A stretch of DNA of 46,162 nucleotides, from positions 1 to 46,162 of the forward strand of contig CADEDC010000033.1 in NCBI GenBank assembly GCA_902825985.1. The letters are read 5' to 3'. Shown piece by piece: positions 22,921 through 30,759 of this stretch. Each line of letters opens with the position of its first letter. Position 1 is the first letter of the stretch. Both the position numbers and the translations under genes were made by a program. Origin of the DNA: an uncultured Acidobacteriota bacterium (GTDB lineage: Bacteria > Acidobacteriota > Vicinamibacteria > Vicinamibacterales > CAVVIG01). The notes under the pieces were generated by a model. That model worked only from the letters and a program-made list of their open reading frames with translations. It made no database searches and was not told where the DNA came from.

Positions 22921-23657
22921 TAACCGCGGGCGGCGGCCAGCGCCCGCACGGCGCCGCTCAGCGTACACCGGGCGTTCGGTTCGAGGGCGCGCGCCAGGAA
23001 CCCGGTCATGTTGGCGACGGCGAAGCTGATCCCGTTCAGGTTCCGCTCGGGTGGCACCCCGGGAATCGGCCGCGGGTAGGGCGAGGCGCGGAACACGAGG
23101 GCGTCGCGCTCGCCTTCGATCGTGAACGTGTCGCGCGCGATCGCCGCATCGGCCCGCACCGCCACCACGCCGGACAGGCTGCCCGGCAGCCAGCGCGTGC
23201 CGCCGTCGTCACGTGCGGCGACGATGAGCACACCGGCGGCGACGGCGGCGTCCACGGCGCCGCGGAGCGCCGCCTCGTGCGCCGCGGTCGCCGTCCCCAG
23301 GCTCAGGTTGACGACGTGCATCTGCGAGCGGACGGCCCACGCAATCGCGGCGACCAGCGCCTGGATGCTGGTGGTCAACGCCGTGTCGAAGATGCGTACG
23401 GCGTAGAGGTGCGCCTCCGGCGCCTTCTCGCGGATGGCGGCGGCCACTGCGGTGCCGTGGCCGAGTCGATCGACGAAGTCACGATCGAGCCGACCGGCGG
23501 CGTCGATGCCGACGCCGCCGGCGACGCCGCCGACGTGCGGGTGGCGGTGGTGCACGCCGCTGTCGACGATGGCCACGCGCACCCCGCGGCCCGTCCGGGC
23601 TGCCTCGCGTGCCGCGGACCCGACCGCCGCCGCGTCACCGGGCCAGACACTCGGCAT
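22920..23657 (-). CDS. qhpE: QhpE-like subtilisin-type leader protease
   Basis: A compact S8 serine protease of 245 residues with no signal peptide or propeptide, so it should act in the cytoplasm. The catalytic triad is Asp32 (VAIVDSGV), His67 (GHGTAVA) and Ser211 (NGISFAVA). The usual oxyanion-hole Asn motif (AAGN) reads AARDD here. In QHNDH biogenesis QhpE cuts the leader off cross-linked QhpC. This role is supported by position: the last gene of the qhp operon, with its ATG immediately after the qhpF stop (no gap). A general intracellular subtilase is the alternative, but the context makes QhpE much more likely. Confidence 0.85.
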   Translation of the reverse strand: MPSVWPGDAAAVGSAAREAARTGRGVRVAIVDSGVHHRHPHVGGVAGGVGIDAAGRLDRDFVDRLGHGTAVAAAIREKAPEAHLYAVRIFDTALTTSIQALVAAIAWAVRSQMHVVNLSLGTATAAHEAALRGAVDAAVAAGVLIVAARDDGGTRWLPGSLSGVVAVRADAAIARDTFTIEGERDALVFRASPYPRPIPGVPPERNLNGISFAVANMTGFLARALEPNARCTLSGAVRALAAARG

Positions 23658-25391
23658 TCACTGCACCCGGGCCGGCACCGACGCCGGAAACAGGGCCGAG
23701 AAGCGGCCGCCGGCGAGGCTCAGGTCGCGCGCCGGACCGTCCTCGACGATGCGCGCTCCCGACAGCACGATGACGCGGTCGGCCCGGCTCGCCAGGTCGA
23801 GGCGGTGGGTGATCACGATCGTCGTTCGTCCGTGCATCACCGACTCGTATCCCTCGATCACCAGCCGCTCGGACTGCGGATCGAGCGACGCGGTCGGTTC
23901 GTCCATCACCAGCACGGCGGGATTCCTCAGGAAGGCGCGCGCCGTGGCAATCCGCTGCCGCTCGCCGGCCGACAGGGCGGTGCCCCGTTCGCCGACGATG
24001 GTCGCGTAGCCGTCGGGCAGCCGCTCGATGAACCGGTCGATGGCCGCCAGCCTCGCCGCCTTCTTCACCTCGGCGTCGGTCGCGCCCGGCCGGCCGTAAC
24101 GGATGTTCTCGGCGATGCTGGCGTGCAGCAGCACCGGCTCCTGCTCGACGACGGCGACGTGCGTCCGGACGTCGCGCAGGCGCAGCGTCCGCAGGTCGTG
24201 GCCATCCAGCGTGACGCAGCCGCCGTCGGGGTCGAGGTTGCGGAGCAGGACGTCGGCGATGGTCGACTTGCCGCTGCCGCTGGGACCGACGATGGCGACC
24301 ACCTCGCCCGGACGGACGGTGAACGACACGTCCTCGAGCACCGGGCCGCCGCGATCGAACGTCAGGCTGACGTTGTGGAAGGCGACGCTGCCGTGCGCCA
24401 GCGGCAGCGCCAGCGCGTCGCCGGCCTCCTGCACCTCGACCGGCACGTCGAGGATGGCGGCCACCCGGCGGAACGAGACGCGAGCCGTGGCGAAGTTCGT
24501 GTACAGGCCCATGAGCGCCTGCAGCGGCGACAGGAACCGCATCTGATAGGCCATGAACGCGACGAACGTCCCCATCGACAGGGTGCCGTTGATCACGCTG
24601 ATGCCGCCGTAGAGAAACACGACCCCGGTGCCGGCCGACAGGATCAGCCCCGGCAGGCCGCCGGACAGATAGGTCAGCATCTGCATCTTCATCAGCGAGC
24701 CGATGAAGGCCTGGTTGCGGTCGCGGAAGCGCTCGACTTCGCGTTCCTGCGCGTTGACGTTGACGATCAGCCTGACTGCCTGGACGGTTTCGATGAGGAA
24801 GCTGCCGATGTCGGCGCTGCGCTGGCGGACATCGGCGACGTGGGTCTCGAGCCGGGTCCGGTAGCGCGTCAGCGCCCACAGGCTGACCGGCGTCGACACC
24901 GCGGTCAGCACGAACATCCCGAGGTCGAGCCACGCCAGCATGCCCACGGTGCCGGCGAGGAACAGCACGTTGCCCACCCAGGCGAGAGCGGTCTCCGCCG
25001 CGACGCGCTGGATCTCGCCGATGTCGTTGTTGATCCGCGACATGATGTCGCCGATCCGGGTCTTGGCGTAGAAGCGCGGCGACAGCCGCTGCAGGTGCCG
25101 GTACATCTCCAGCCGCATGTCGAACAGAATCTCGGCGGAGACGCGCGTGTAGCGCATGCCGCTGATGATGTTCAACGCGAAGCTCGCCAGCGTGATGGCG
25201 CCGAAGCGCAGCACGATGGTCTGCAGGCTCGCCAGGTCGCGGCCGAGCAGCGCACGGTCGACGAAGTCGCGCGACAGCAGCGGCAGGTAGAGCGATACCG
25301 CGGTGCTGACGAAGCTGATGGCGAACACCAGCGCGAGACGCCGCCAGTACGGCAGCATCAGCTGGACGGCGCGGTGCAGATCTCTGTCCAT
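23658..25391 (-). CDS. qhpF: QhpF-like ABC exporter (fused permease-ATPase)
   Basis: The 577-residue half-transporter has a six-helix membrane domain (about 1-310) followed by an ATPase domain. Walker A is GPSGSGKST, the signature reads LSAGERQ, and Walker B is VLVMDEPTASLD. It lacks the N-terminal C39 peptidase of bacteriocin exporters, consistent with a separate protease (qhpE). In the QHNDH pathway QhpF is the transporter needed to move the processed gamma subunit to the periplasm. It lies 194 bp after qhpB, the widest gap in the second half of the locus, and directly abuts qhpE. Confidence 0.88.
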   Translation of the reverse strand: MDRDLHRAVQLMLPYWRRLALVFAISFVSTAVSLYLPLLSRDFVDRALLGRDLASLQTIVLRFGAITLASFALNIISGMRYTRVSAEILFDMRLEMYRHLQRLSPRFYAKTRIGDIMSRINNDIGEIQRVAAETALAWVGNVLFLAGTVGMLAWLDLGMFVLTAVSTPVSLWALTRYRTRLETHVADVRQRSADIGSFLIETVQAVRLIVNVNAQEREVERFRDRNQAFIGSLMKMQMLTYLSGGLPGLILSAGTGVVFLYGGISVINGTLSMGTFVAFMAYQMRFLSPLQALMGLYTNFATARVSFRRVAAILDVPVEVQEAGDALALPLAHGSVAFHNVSLTFDRGGPVLEDVSFTVRPGEVVAIVGPSGSGKSTIADVLLRNLDPDGGCVTLDGHDLRTLRLRDVRTHVAVVEQEPVLLHASIAENIRYGRPGATDAEVKKAARLAAIDRFIERLPDGYATIVGERGTALSAGERQRIATARAFLRNPAVLVMDEPTASLDPQSERLVIEGYESVMHGRTTIVITHRLDLASRADRVIVLSGARIVEDGPARDLSLAGGRFSALFPASVPARVQ

Positions 25392-25465
25392 AGGTGGCTG
25401 CCGGGTCTGTGGTCGGCCGTGGTTTCCGGGTGGCCGCTCCGCGGCCGTCTGCGGCGGTGCGGCCG

Positions 25466-25548
25466 CCGGCCGGACCGAACGCCGCCGCGGCGTCCGGTCG
25501 TTCGGCCGGCCGGTGGCGTCGACGGCGACCGCCGGCCGGCGGCGGTCG
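25466..25548 (-). other. Two strong hairpins in the qhpB-qhpF gap
   Basis: The 194-bp gap holds a long imperfect stem (25466-25481 pairing with 25499-25513, one bulge) and a perfect 9-bp stem, CGACCGCCG-N5-CGGCGGTCG (25526-25548). There is no T-run after either. They may attenuate read-through from the subunit genes into the exporter and protease genes, or protect the upstream mRNA 3' end. The rest of the gap shows no gene. Confidence 0.4.
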
Positions 25549-25585
25549 TCCGTCCGGGTCTCCCGCCCGTGCAGCGATCCGCTTC

Positions 25586-26701
25586 CTACAGGGTTCCCTG
25601 CGGGAAGACGAACAGCTCGCTGGTCATGTCGCCCGTGAGCGAGATCGTGCTCAGATACTTGTACGACGTGGCGTCGTAGAGATCGATCGTCTCACCGGCG
25701 TTGTAGATGTAGAGCACCTGGCCGTTCGAACTGGTCTTGAGCGACATGCGCGGCCGGCCCTTGAACTCGACGCGGCTGCTCAGCCGGCGGGCCTCGAGGT
25801 CGAAATTCCAGAACTCGAAGCGGCCGATCTCCTGGACCAGGCCGAAGGCCCGCTTGCGGCCGGGCGCCATCGTGAACGACACGTTGCCGGTGATCGGTCC
25901 GAGCGTGAAGAAGTCGACGCTCTTGGCCGCCAGGTTGACGCGACCGATGCCGAGGACGCGCTTGTGTTGTACCGGATCTTCGACGGTGAACGCCGCCGTG
26001 TAGAAGCCCGGCTCGTCGTTGGCGACGTCCGTCGATCCGAAGTCGAGACGACCGAAACCGTTCTCGATCGGCTGCGACAGCTCCCAGGTGTCGACCTGCG
26101 TGAAGGTGTCGGTCTCGAAGATCAGGACGTCCTGCTCGCTGAACATGTACATCAGCTTGCCGTCCGGCGAGAACTGGATGTTCGCCGACTCGCGCTCTTC
26201 GCCGTTCGGCCACGGGATGGTGCGCACTACCTTGTGCGCCTTCAGGTCGTACTGGAGGATGGCCGACGGCTCGATGCTGTAGCGGTCGACCAGCTTCTCC
26301 GCCGTGCGCACCACCATGACGACGAAGCGGTGCAGCGGATCGACGTCGAGACTGCGGATGCGGACATGCTTGGCCGGCGTGCTCATCGTGAAGGTGTCGA
26401 CGGCCTTGCGTGCCTTGATGTCGATGATCTCGACCTTCTCCATTGTCGCGTCGACGGTGTAGAAACGGGTGCGATCGCGCGACAGGGTCGTGCGGCGCGG
26501 CAGCCCCGACGAAAACGGGATGAAGCCGGTGATCTTCTGGGTCGCTTCGTCAATCACCCAGAACTTGTCGGGGTACGTGCCGACGATCAGCGTGCCCTTG
26601 CCGGGGTTGATGGTCGGCTTGGCCGGTGCGGTCTCCACCGGCGCGCGGAACGCCCACACGGCGACGGCCAGCACGGCGAGGCGCAGGGTCCACCTCATCA
26701 T
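25586..26701 (-). CDS. qhpB: QHNDH beta subunit (seven-bladed beta-propeller)
   Basis: From the ATG at 26701 the product is 371 residues with a signal peptide (LRLAVLAVAVWAFRAP). The repeated strand patterns (GTLIVGTYPDKFWVID, RRTTLSRDRTRFYTVD, IQFSPDGKLMYMF, TSSNGQVLYIYNAG) are those of a YVTN/QHNDH-type beta-propeller, and the size fits the known beta subunit plus signal. It has no cofactor; in the enzyme it packs against the alpha and gamma subunits near the quinone. The start overlaps the qhpC stop by 4 bases (ATGA), giving tight coupling. A second ATG directly follows the first. Confidence 0.9.
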   Translation of the reverse strand: MMRWTLRLAVLAVAVWAFRAPVETAPAKPTINPGKGTLIVGTYPDKFWVIDEATQKITGFIPFSSGLPRRTTLSRDRTRFYTVDATMEKVEIIDIKARKAVDTFTMSTPAKHVRIRSLDVDPLHRFVVMVVRTAEKLVDRYSIEPSAILQYDLKAHKVVRTIPWPNGEERESANIQFSPDGKLMYMFSEQDVLIFETDTFTQVDTWELSQPIENGFGRLDFGSTDVANDEPGFYTAAFTVEDPVQHKRVLGIGRVNLAAKSVDFFTLGPITGNVSFTMAPGRKRAFGLVQEIGRFEFWNFDLEARRLSSRVEFKGRPRMSLKTSSNGQVLYIYNAGETIDLYDATSYKYLSTISLTGDMTSELFVFPQGTL

Positions 26702-27072
26702 GGGAACACCAGATCGATCTTGCGCCAGTCCTTCTGGGCGGCGGCGCACTTGTTGGTCCAGTCGGGTGCGTGATTGAGCTGGTCGGGCACCTGCGCCGGC
26801 CAGTAGCAGCCGATGTGGCAGTCGAACAGGTCGCGCTCCACCGGCTGGCACAGGCCGGCGGTGCCGCCGGTGCGATCGGCTTCCCAGCCGGGCGAGAACA
26901 CCAGCGAACATCCCAGCGGGATGTGCGGCGCGCTCGGCTGCTGGGGCGGGCCGCCACGCTGCAGTGCGACCACGTCGTGCTCCGCCGCGGTCGCCACGGC
27001 CGCCGGCGTGTTGTGCATCACGTGCCGCTCGACACGGGCGGCCTTCTGATTGATGGACTTGAGATGCTTCAT
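26698..27072 (-). CDS. qhpC: QHNDH gamma-subunit precursor (CTQ-forming, thioether-cross-linked peptide)
   Basis: A 124-residue precursor from the ATG at 27072. In the mature numbering of the Paracoccus enzyme, the cross-links are Cys7-Glu16, Cys27-Asp33, Cys37-Trp43 (the CTQ cofactor) and Cys41-Asp49. The core here keeps all eight at identical spacing: Cys55-Glu64, Cys75-Asp81, Cys85-Trp91, Cys89-Asp97. Asp81 corresponds to the catalytic base. The motifs are CSLVFSPGWE, CQPVERDLFDC and CYWPAQVPD. The leader before core residue 1 would be about 48 residues, longer than the 28 I recall for Paracoccus. A fifth cysteine, Cys109, lies in CAAAQKD. There is no ordinary signal peptide, as expected for a dedicated export route. 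The ribosome site is poor; a 7-bp degenerate repeat sits there instead. Confidence 0.95.
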   Translation of the reverse strand: MKHLKSINQKAARVERHVMHNTPAAVATAAEHDVVALQRGGPPQQPSAPHIPLGCSLVFSPGWEADRTGGTAGLCQPVERDLFDCHIGCYWPAQVPDQLNHAPDWTNKCAAAQKDWRKIDLVFP

Positions 27073-27074
27073 GG

Positions 27075-27102
27075 GGTTCTCGGTTCTCGGTTCTGCGTTC
27101 TC
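27075..27102. repeat. Four degenerate 7-bp tandem repeats at the qhpC translation start
   Basis: On the plus strand the units are GGTTCTC, GGTTCTC, GGTTCTG and CGTTCTC, ending 2 bases before the qhpC start codon. In the mRNA they read GAGAACC-like, replacing a normal Shine-Dalgarno sequence. Confidence 0.6.
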
Positions 27103-27120
27103 AGGTTCCCGGTGCGTGTG

Positions 27121-27140
27121 CGTCCCGGTCGTTCGGGACG
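27121..27140 (-). other. Hairpin in the qhpD-qhpC gap
   Basis: CGTCCCG-N6-CGGGACG is a perfect 7-bp stem with a 6-base loop, lying 12 bases after the qhpD stop and about 48 bases before the qhpC start. No T-run follows. It may set the level of the structural peptide relative to its modifying enzyme by mRNA processing or stability. Confidence 0.4.
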
Positions 27141-27152
27141 GTGCGTGGTGGC

Positions 27153-28604
27153 TCAGGCCACCCGTTCGGCCGGCTCGTCGTCGAACCGGCGCAGGTAGTC
27201 GGGGTTGCGGACCGACAGCTCGGCATAGACCTTCAGGCAGACCTCGGTCCAGCCGCGGATCCAGTCGCAGTAGTGCAACGTCGCCGACGTCGTGTCGCCG
27301 AAGCGCAGGTGCGCCTCGTGATAGCAGCCGCCCGAGCAGACCGGGCGCGCCCAGCAGGTGGCGCAGTCGGTCTTGTTGTCGATATGGTGGCGCCGCAGGA
27401 ACTCGGCCTGGATCGTCCGGTCGATGCCGTCGCGGACGTGCCCGAGCTTGTGTTCGTCCGACCCGGCGAAGCGGTGGCACAGGTTCACGTCGCCGTCGGT
27501 GGCCACGCCGACGAGGCCGACGCCGGCACCGCACGGATAGGCCTTGCTGACGCCTTTGTGCAGCTCACCGATGGTCTCGCGGACGTTCGAGAATCCATGG
27601 TGCTTGTTCTGGCACGCCGCCTCGAGGAACTCGTAGGCCAGTTCGGTGAACTGCCCGAGCATGTCGTCGAACCCCTGGCCGCTGATCGCGAAGTCACGCT
27701 CGCCGGAGTTGGTGACCGGCGCGAAGCCGACCTCGTGGAAGCCGATCTCCTCCGTCAGATGCGTGTAGATCGATTTCACGTCGAGCGTCTGCTTCGTCAG
27801 CGTGACGCGCGCCCCGATCGGCCGCGTCCGATGCCGGCCGATCAGCTCCTTGATTTTCGGCGCGACGATGTCGTAGCTGCCCTTGCCGTTGTGGAAGACG
27901 CGGAACTTGTCCTGCAGCTTCGGCGGGCCGTCGATCGACACAGTGACGGCGATGCGGTTCTCGACCAGGAAATCGATGACGTCCGGTTTCAGCAGCGTCG
28001 CGTTGGTGGTCAGGCTGAAGTCGAGGTGCTTGCCGAGCTCGGTGGCGCGACGACGGGCATACGCGACCGTCTTCTTGAGCACCGGGAAGTTCAGCAGCGT
28101 CTCGCCGCCGAAGAACGTGATGTGCGCCGTCGGGCTGTCGCCGGCCTCCGTGAACATGAAGTCGACGGCCTCGCGCGCCGTGACCTCGCTCATGAACTTC
28201 GGCTTCGTCCCGTTGCTGGTGTCGACGATCTTGTCGTCGCCGTACTCGTAGCAGTAGGTGCAGTTCAGATTGCACTGATTGGTGACGTTCAGCACCATGC
28301 TCTGCAGCGGGATCGGCTTCAGCGGGATGAACGCCGGCCGCGGCGCCGCCGGCTGCGTGGCGACGACGCCCAGCGCCTGCAGTTGCATGAGCTCGCCGAT
28401 GGTCTCCGACACGGCGGCATCGCCGAAGCGGGCGGCGAGCGCGCCGACGACCTCGTCGCGCGGCCGCGGACCGGCCGACAGCGCCTGGAGAATCGCGTCG
28501 GCCGTCTCGTCGACCTCGAACAGCGCGCCGCTCGGCACCAGGTAGACGAACGGATGTCCGGCGGCCTCGATGCGATGGTGCTCGCGTGCCGCGATCGTGC
28601 TCAC
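27153..28604 (-). CDS. qhpD: Radical SAM/SPASM peptide thioether-forming enzyme QhpD
   Basis: The 483-residue protein begins with a ~90-residue region resembling a peptide-recognition (PqqD-like) domain. The radical SAM cluster motif CNLNCTYC is at 111-118, followed by FFGGETLLN and SIDGPP. The SPASM region has Cys358, 376, 414, 417, 423, 427 and 446 (CATCWARPVCSGGC), enough for two auxiliary Fe-S clusters. QhpD forms the three Cys-to-Asp/Glu thioether bonds in QhpC. It overlaps qhpA by 4 bases and precedes qhpC, the same A-D-C-B order as in the known operon. Confidence 0.93.
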   Translation of the reverse strand: MSTIAAREHHRIEAAGHPFVYLVPSGALFEVDETADAILQALSAGPRPRDEVVGALAARFGDAAVSETIGELMQLQALGVVATQPAAPRPAFIPLKPIPLQSMVLNVTNQCNLNCTYCYEYGDDKIVDTSNGTKPKFMSEVTAREAVDFMFTEAGDSPTAHITFFGGETLLNFPVLKKTVAYARRRATELGKHLDFSLTTNATLLKPDVIDFLVENRIAVTVSIDGPPKLQDKFRVFHNGKGSYDIVAPKIKELIGRHRTRPIGARVTLTKQTLDVKSIYTHLTEEIGFHEVGFAPVTNSGERDFAISGQGFDDMLGQFTELAYEFLEAACQNKHHGFSNVRETIGELHKGVSKAYPCGAGVGLVGVATDGDVNLCHRFAGSDEHKLGHVRDGIDRTIQAEFLRRHHIDNKTDCATCWARPVCSGGCYHEAHLRFGDTTSATLHYCDWIRGWTEVCLKVYAELSVRNPDYLRRFDDEPAERVA

Positions 28605-30304
28605 TTCTCACCTCCGGCATCGACCATCGGCCCGTACCAGCGCATGTAGACCGGCACGGAGATCAGCAGGTAGCTGCGCGCCTTCAGGGGCGCTGTCGCT
28701 CCGGGCGGCGTGTGCTGCGCCACGACCCACAGGTCGCCGACGTTGTTGCGGTTGCCCGAACGCTCAGGGTTGGGGCCGTCGACCGCCGGCGTGAACATGC
28801 CGCTGGCGTCGATCGCACCGGCGAACTGTAGGTCGTCGTCCCCGAACGTGGCGGTATATTCCTCGACGCTCCACGTCGCGTCGACCGGACCGAGCATCAG
28901 GTCGTCAGCGGTGCCCGGCTTGCCGTCGGGCCCGTTGGTGAAGCCGACCGCTTCGAACTGCGCCAGCTGCTTCGGAAAGACGACGCCGCCGACCCGGGCC
29001 ATGCCGGACTGCGGCAGCACCCTGATGCCGTCGACCTTCGCGTAGACGACGAGCGCCTGCGGCCTGGCGGCGCCGGCGACCATCACGTCGCGCGGACCGA
29101 CCCTGGCATCCGCGGCGACCGTCACGTCGGCGTCGAGCCGACCGGGCGACAGGGCGGCCACCCGGGTGACCTGGATGCCGGAGCCGAACGTCACCACCGC
29201 CGGAGTCAGCGAGGCCGGCAGGTTGGCGCCGTAGATCGACACCGTCTGCGTCGTGCCCGCCTTGAGCGACAAGACGCTGGTGCCGACGACGATGGGATCG
29301 GCGCCGACCTTCGTGAGCGTCACGTCGATGCCGATTTCGTCGTGCGCGCCGGTGAACCAGCGACCCGACATCTCGCGGCCGCCGCGCTCGATCATCATGA
29401 CCTCGCGCCAGGTCCCCTTGTCACCGTCGGCAGCCGCCCGACCGCGCCACTGGAAGCCGGTATAGACCGTCGCCCGGCCGGCGCGCGTGACCTTCTTGCC
29501 GGCAATCGTCAGGTCGGTCCGGGTCGTGAAGGCGTCCGGTGCGCCGGCATCGGCGGTCACCGTGAACTCGCCGAACACCGGTCCGGTGCCGCGTTCGTAG
29601 CCGGCGACGATCCAGGTGCCGGCCATCGCCGGCAGCTGCATGGCGGCGGACCAGGCGCGCCATTCGGGCGTGACCAGCGGGAAGGCGGTGGACAGGTGGG
29701 CGACCGCCTTGACCGCCGGATCGCGGTTGTCGGCCCCCGGGGCGGGGTCGGCCTTGCGCGTGCGGCGGAACCCCTGGCCCTGGTACATCGGCTGATTGTC
29801 GACACCCGGGTAGTAGCCGCGGTGCATGGCGATCAGCAGATCCCACTCCGGTTTCGTGCGGCGCTCGGTCAGCACCCGGCCGAGTGAATGGCAGACGGTG
29901 CAGATCTGCGTGGTCGTCGCATCGGCGGTGTAGGTGAAGTCGTCCTGCCGCCGCTCGGCCTCCCAGCGGGCCGGCTTCACCTCGTCGGGCGCCAGGCCGT
30001 GGTGATCGGACAAATACTTGAGGATGGCGCGGGCATCGGCCGGTGCGAGGGCGACGTTGTGGATCCCGACCATCCGCTTGATCGTGAGCTCCCAGTTCTC
30101 GGGCGAGGCGCGGCGATACGAGATCCGCGTCATCATCCGGTCGGGCCCGGGCGTGTGACAACTGCCGCACTTCTGACGGACGAGATCGCTCTCGACCGGG
30201 ATGCCGGTATCGGCCGCCGCGGCGGCCTGACCAGCGGTTGCCGCACCGGCCCCGACGGGCACCAGTGCGGCAGCGAGCATCGACGAGAGCAACCAGTGTG
30301 ACAT
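28601..30304 (-). CDS. qhpA: QHNDH alpha subunit (diheme cytochrome c)
   Basis: The 567-residue product has a signal peptide (to about residue 25) and two c-type heme sites, CGSCH at 46-50 and CTVCH at 135-139, in the N-terminal cytochrome domain. The rest is made of beta-rich Ig-like domains (VGADPIVVGTSVLSL, TVSIYGANLPASL), matching the four-domain alpha subunit. It carries electrons from the CTQ quinone to a periplasmic acceptor, none of which is encoded nearby. Its ribosome site (GGTGAGGAG) overlaps the end of the small upstream gene. It starts 10 bp after that gene and overlaps qhpD (ATGA). Confidence 0.92.
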   Translation of the reverse strand: MSHWLLSSMLAAALVPVGAGAATAGQAAAAADTGIPVESDLVRQKCGSCHTPGPDRMMTRISYRRASPENWELTIKRMVGIHNVALAPADARAILKYLSDHHGLAPDEVKPARWEAERRQDDFTYTADATTTQICTVCHSLGRVLTERRTKPEWDLLIAMHRGYYPGVDNQPMYQGQGFRRTRKADPAPGADNRDPAVKAVAHLSTAFPLVTPEWRAWSAAMQLPAMAGTWIVAGYERGTGPVFGEFTVTADAGAPDAFTTRTDLTIAGKKVTRAGRATVYTGFQWRGRAAADGDKGTWREVMMIERGGREMSGRWFTGAHDEIGIDVTLTKVGADPIVVGTSVLSLKAGTTQTVSIYGANLPASLTPAVVTFGSGIQVTRVAALSPGRLDADVTVAADARVGPRDVMVAGAARPQALVVYAKVDGIRVLPQSGMARVGGVVFPKQLAQFEAVGFTNGPDGKPGTADDLMLGPVDATWSVEEYTATFGDDDLQFAGAIDASGMFTPAVDGPNPERSGNRNNVGDLWVVAQHTPPGATAPLKARSYLLISVPVYMRWYGPMVDAGGEK

Positions 30305-30314
30305 CAGCGGCTCC

Positions 30315-30725
30315 TCACCACGACAGACGCTTGGTCACGCGCAGCGACCCGGCACCAGCCGTGACGCTCGGCGCGTGCTTCATGCGCGAGCCCATGAACA
30401 TGAGCAGGCCGCCGGCGAACGCGGCGCCGAGGCCGGCCGAGCCGAGCTTGACGTTGCGGGCGGTCGCTTCGCCGAACTCGGTATAGGTGCCGTTCTTGTT
30501 GTTGATGAACGAATAGGCGCCGACCGAGAAGCCGGTGACGAAGATCGCGGCGCCAGCCAGGACGAGCGGCTTCGAGCCGCCGCCGAGGGCCGGCGGGGCC
30601 GGCGGGGCCGGCGCCACCTGGCTCTCCACCGCCTTCGCCGCACTCGACTGCAGGTCGCCGGCGAACGCCGGCGACGTGAGACTCGCGATCAGGAACGCCA
30701 CCAGTCCGGTTCTCATAGCCTTCAT
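30315..30725 (-). CDS. Small secreted or membrane protein between the receptor and qhpA
   Basis: This 136-residue protein is not recognised. It has a signal peptide ending AFAGDLQ (about 1-23), a Pro/Ala linker (APAPPAPPALGGG), and two hydrophobic stretches, about 52-70 (PLVLAGAAIFVTGFSVGAY) and 93-110 (GSAGLGAAFAGGLLMFMG). A two-helix membrane protein of the periplasm side is likely. It lacks Cys, so no heme or cross-link. It is 34 bp after the receptor and 10 bp before qhpA, so it belongs to the same transcript. A role in amine dehydrogenase assembly or in coupling the receptor is only a guess from position. Confidence 0.7.
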   Translation of the reverse strand: MKAMRTGLVAFLIASLTSPAFAGDLQSSAAKAVESQVAPAPPAPPALGGGSKPLVLAGAAIFVTGFSVGAYSFINNKNGTYTEFGEATARNVKLGSAGLGAAFAGGLLMFMGSRMKHAPSVTAGAGSLRVTKRLSW

Positions 30726-30759
30726 ATGTCTCTCCGCGTCTCAGGACGAATTCGAGCAG

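Noticed and set aside
22572-25679. A 1035-codon plus-strand open frame covering qhpE and qhpF
   Set aside because: It is antisense to two well-motifed genes, has Arg/Gln/His-rich composition and no recognisable domain; long antisense frames are expected at this GC content.
26698-28604. The radical SAM gene and Cys-rich peptide as a sactipeptide or ranthipeptide antibiotic cluster
   Set aside because: The exact cross-link spacing plus alpha, beta, monooxygenase and subtilase genes fits the amine dehydrogenase gamma subunit far better than a secreted antimicrobial.
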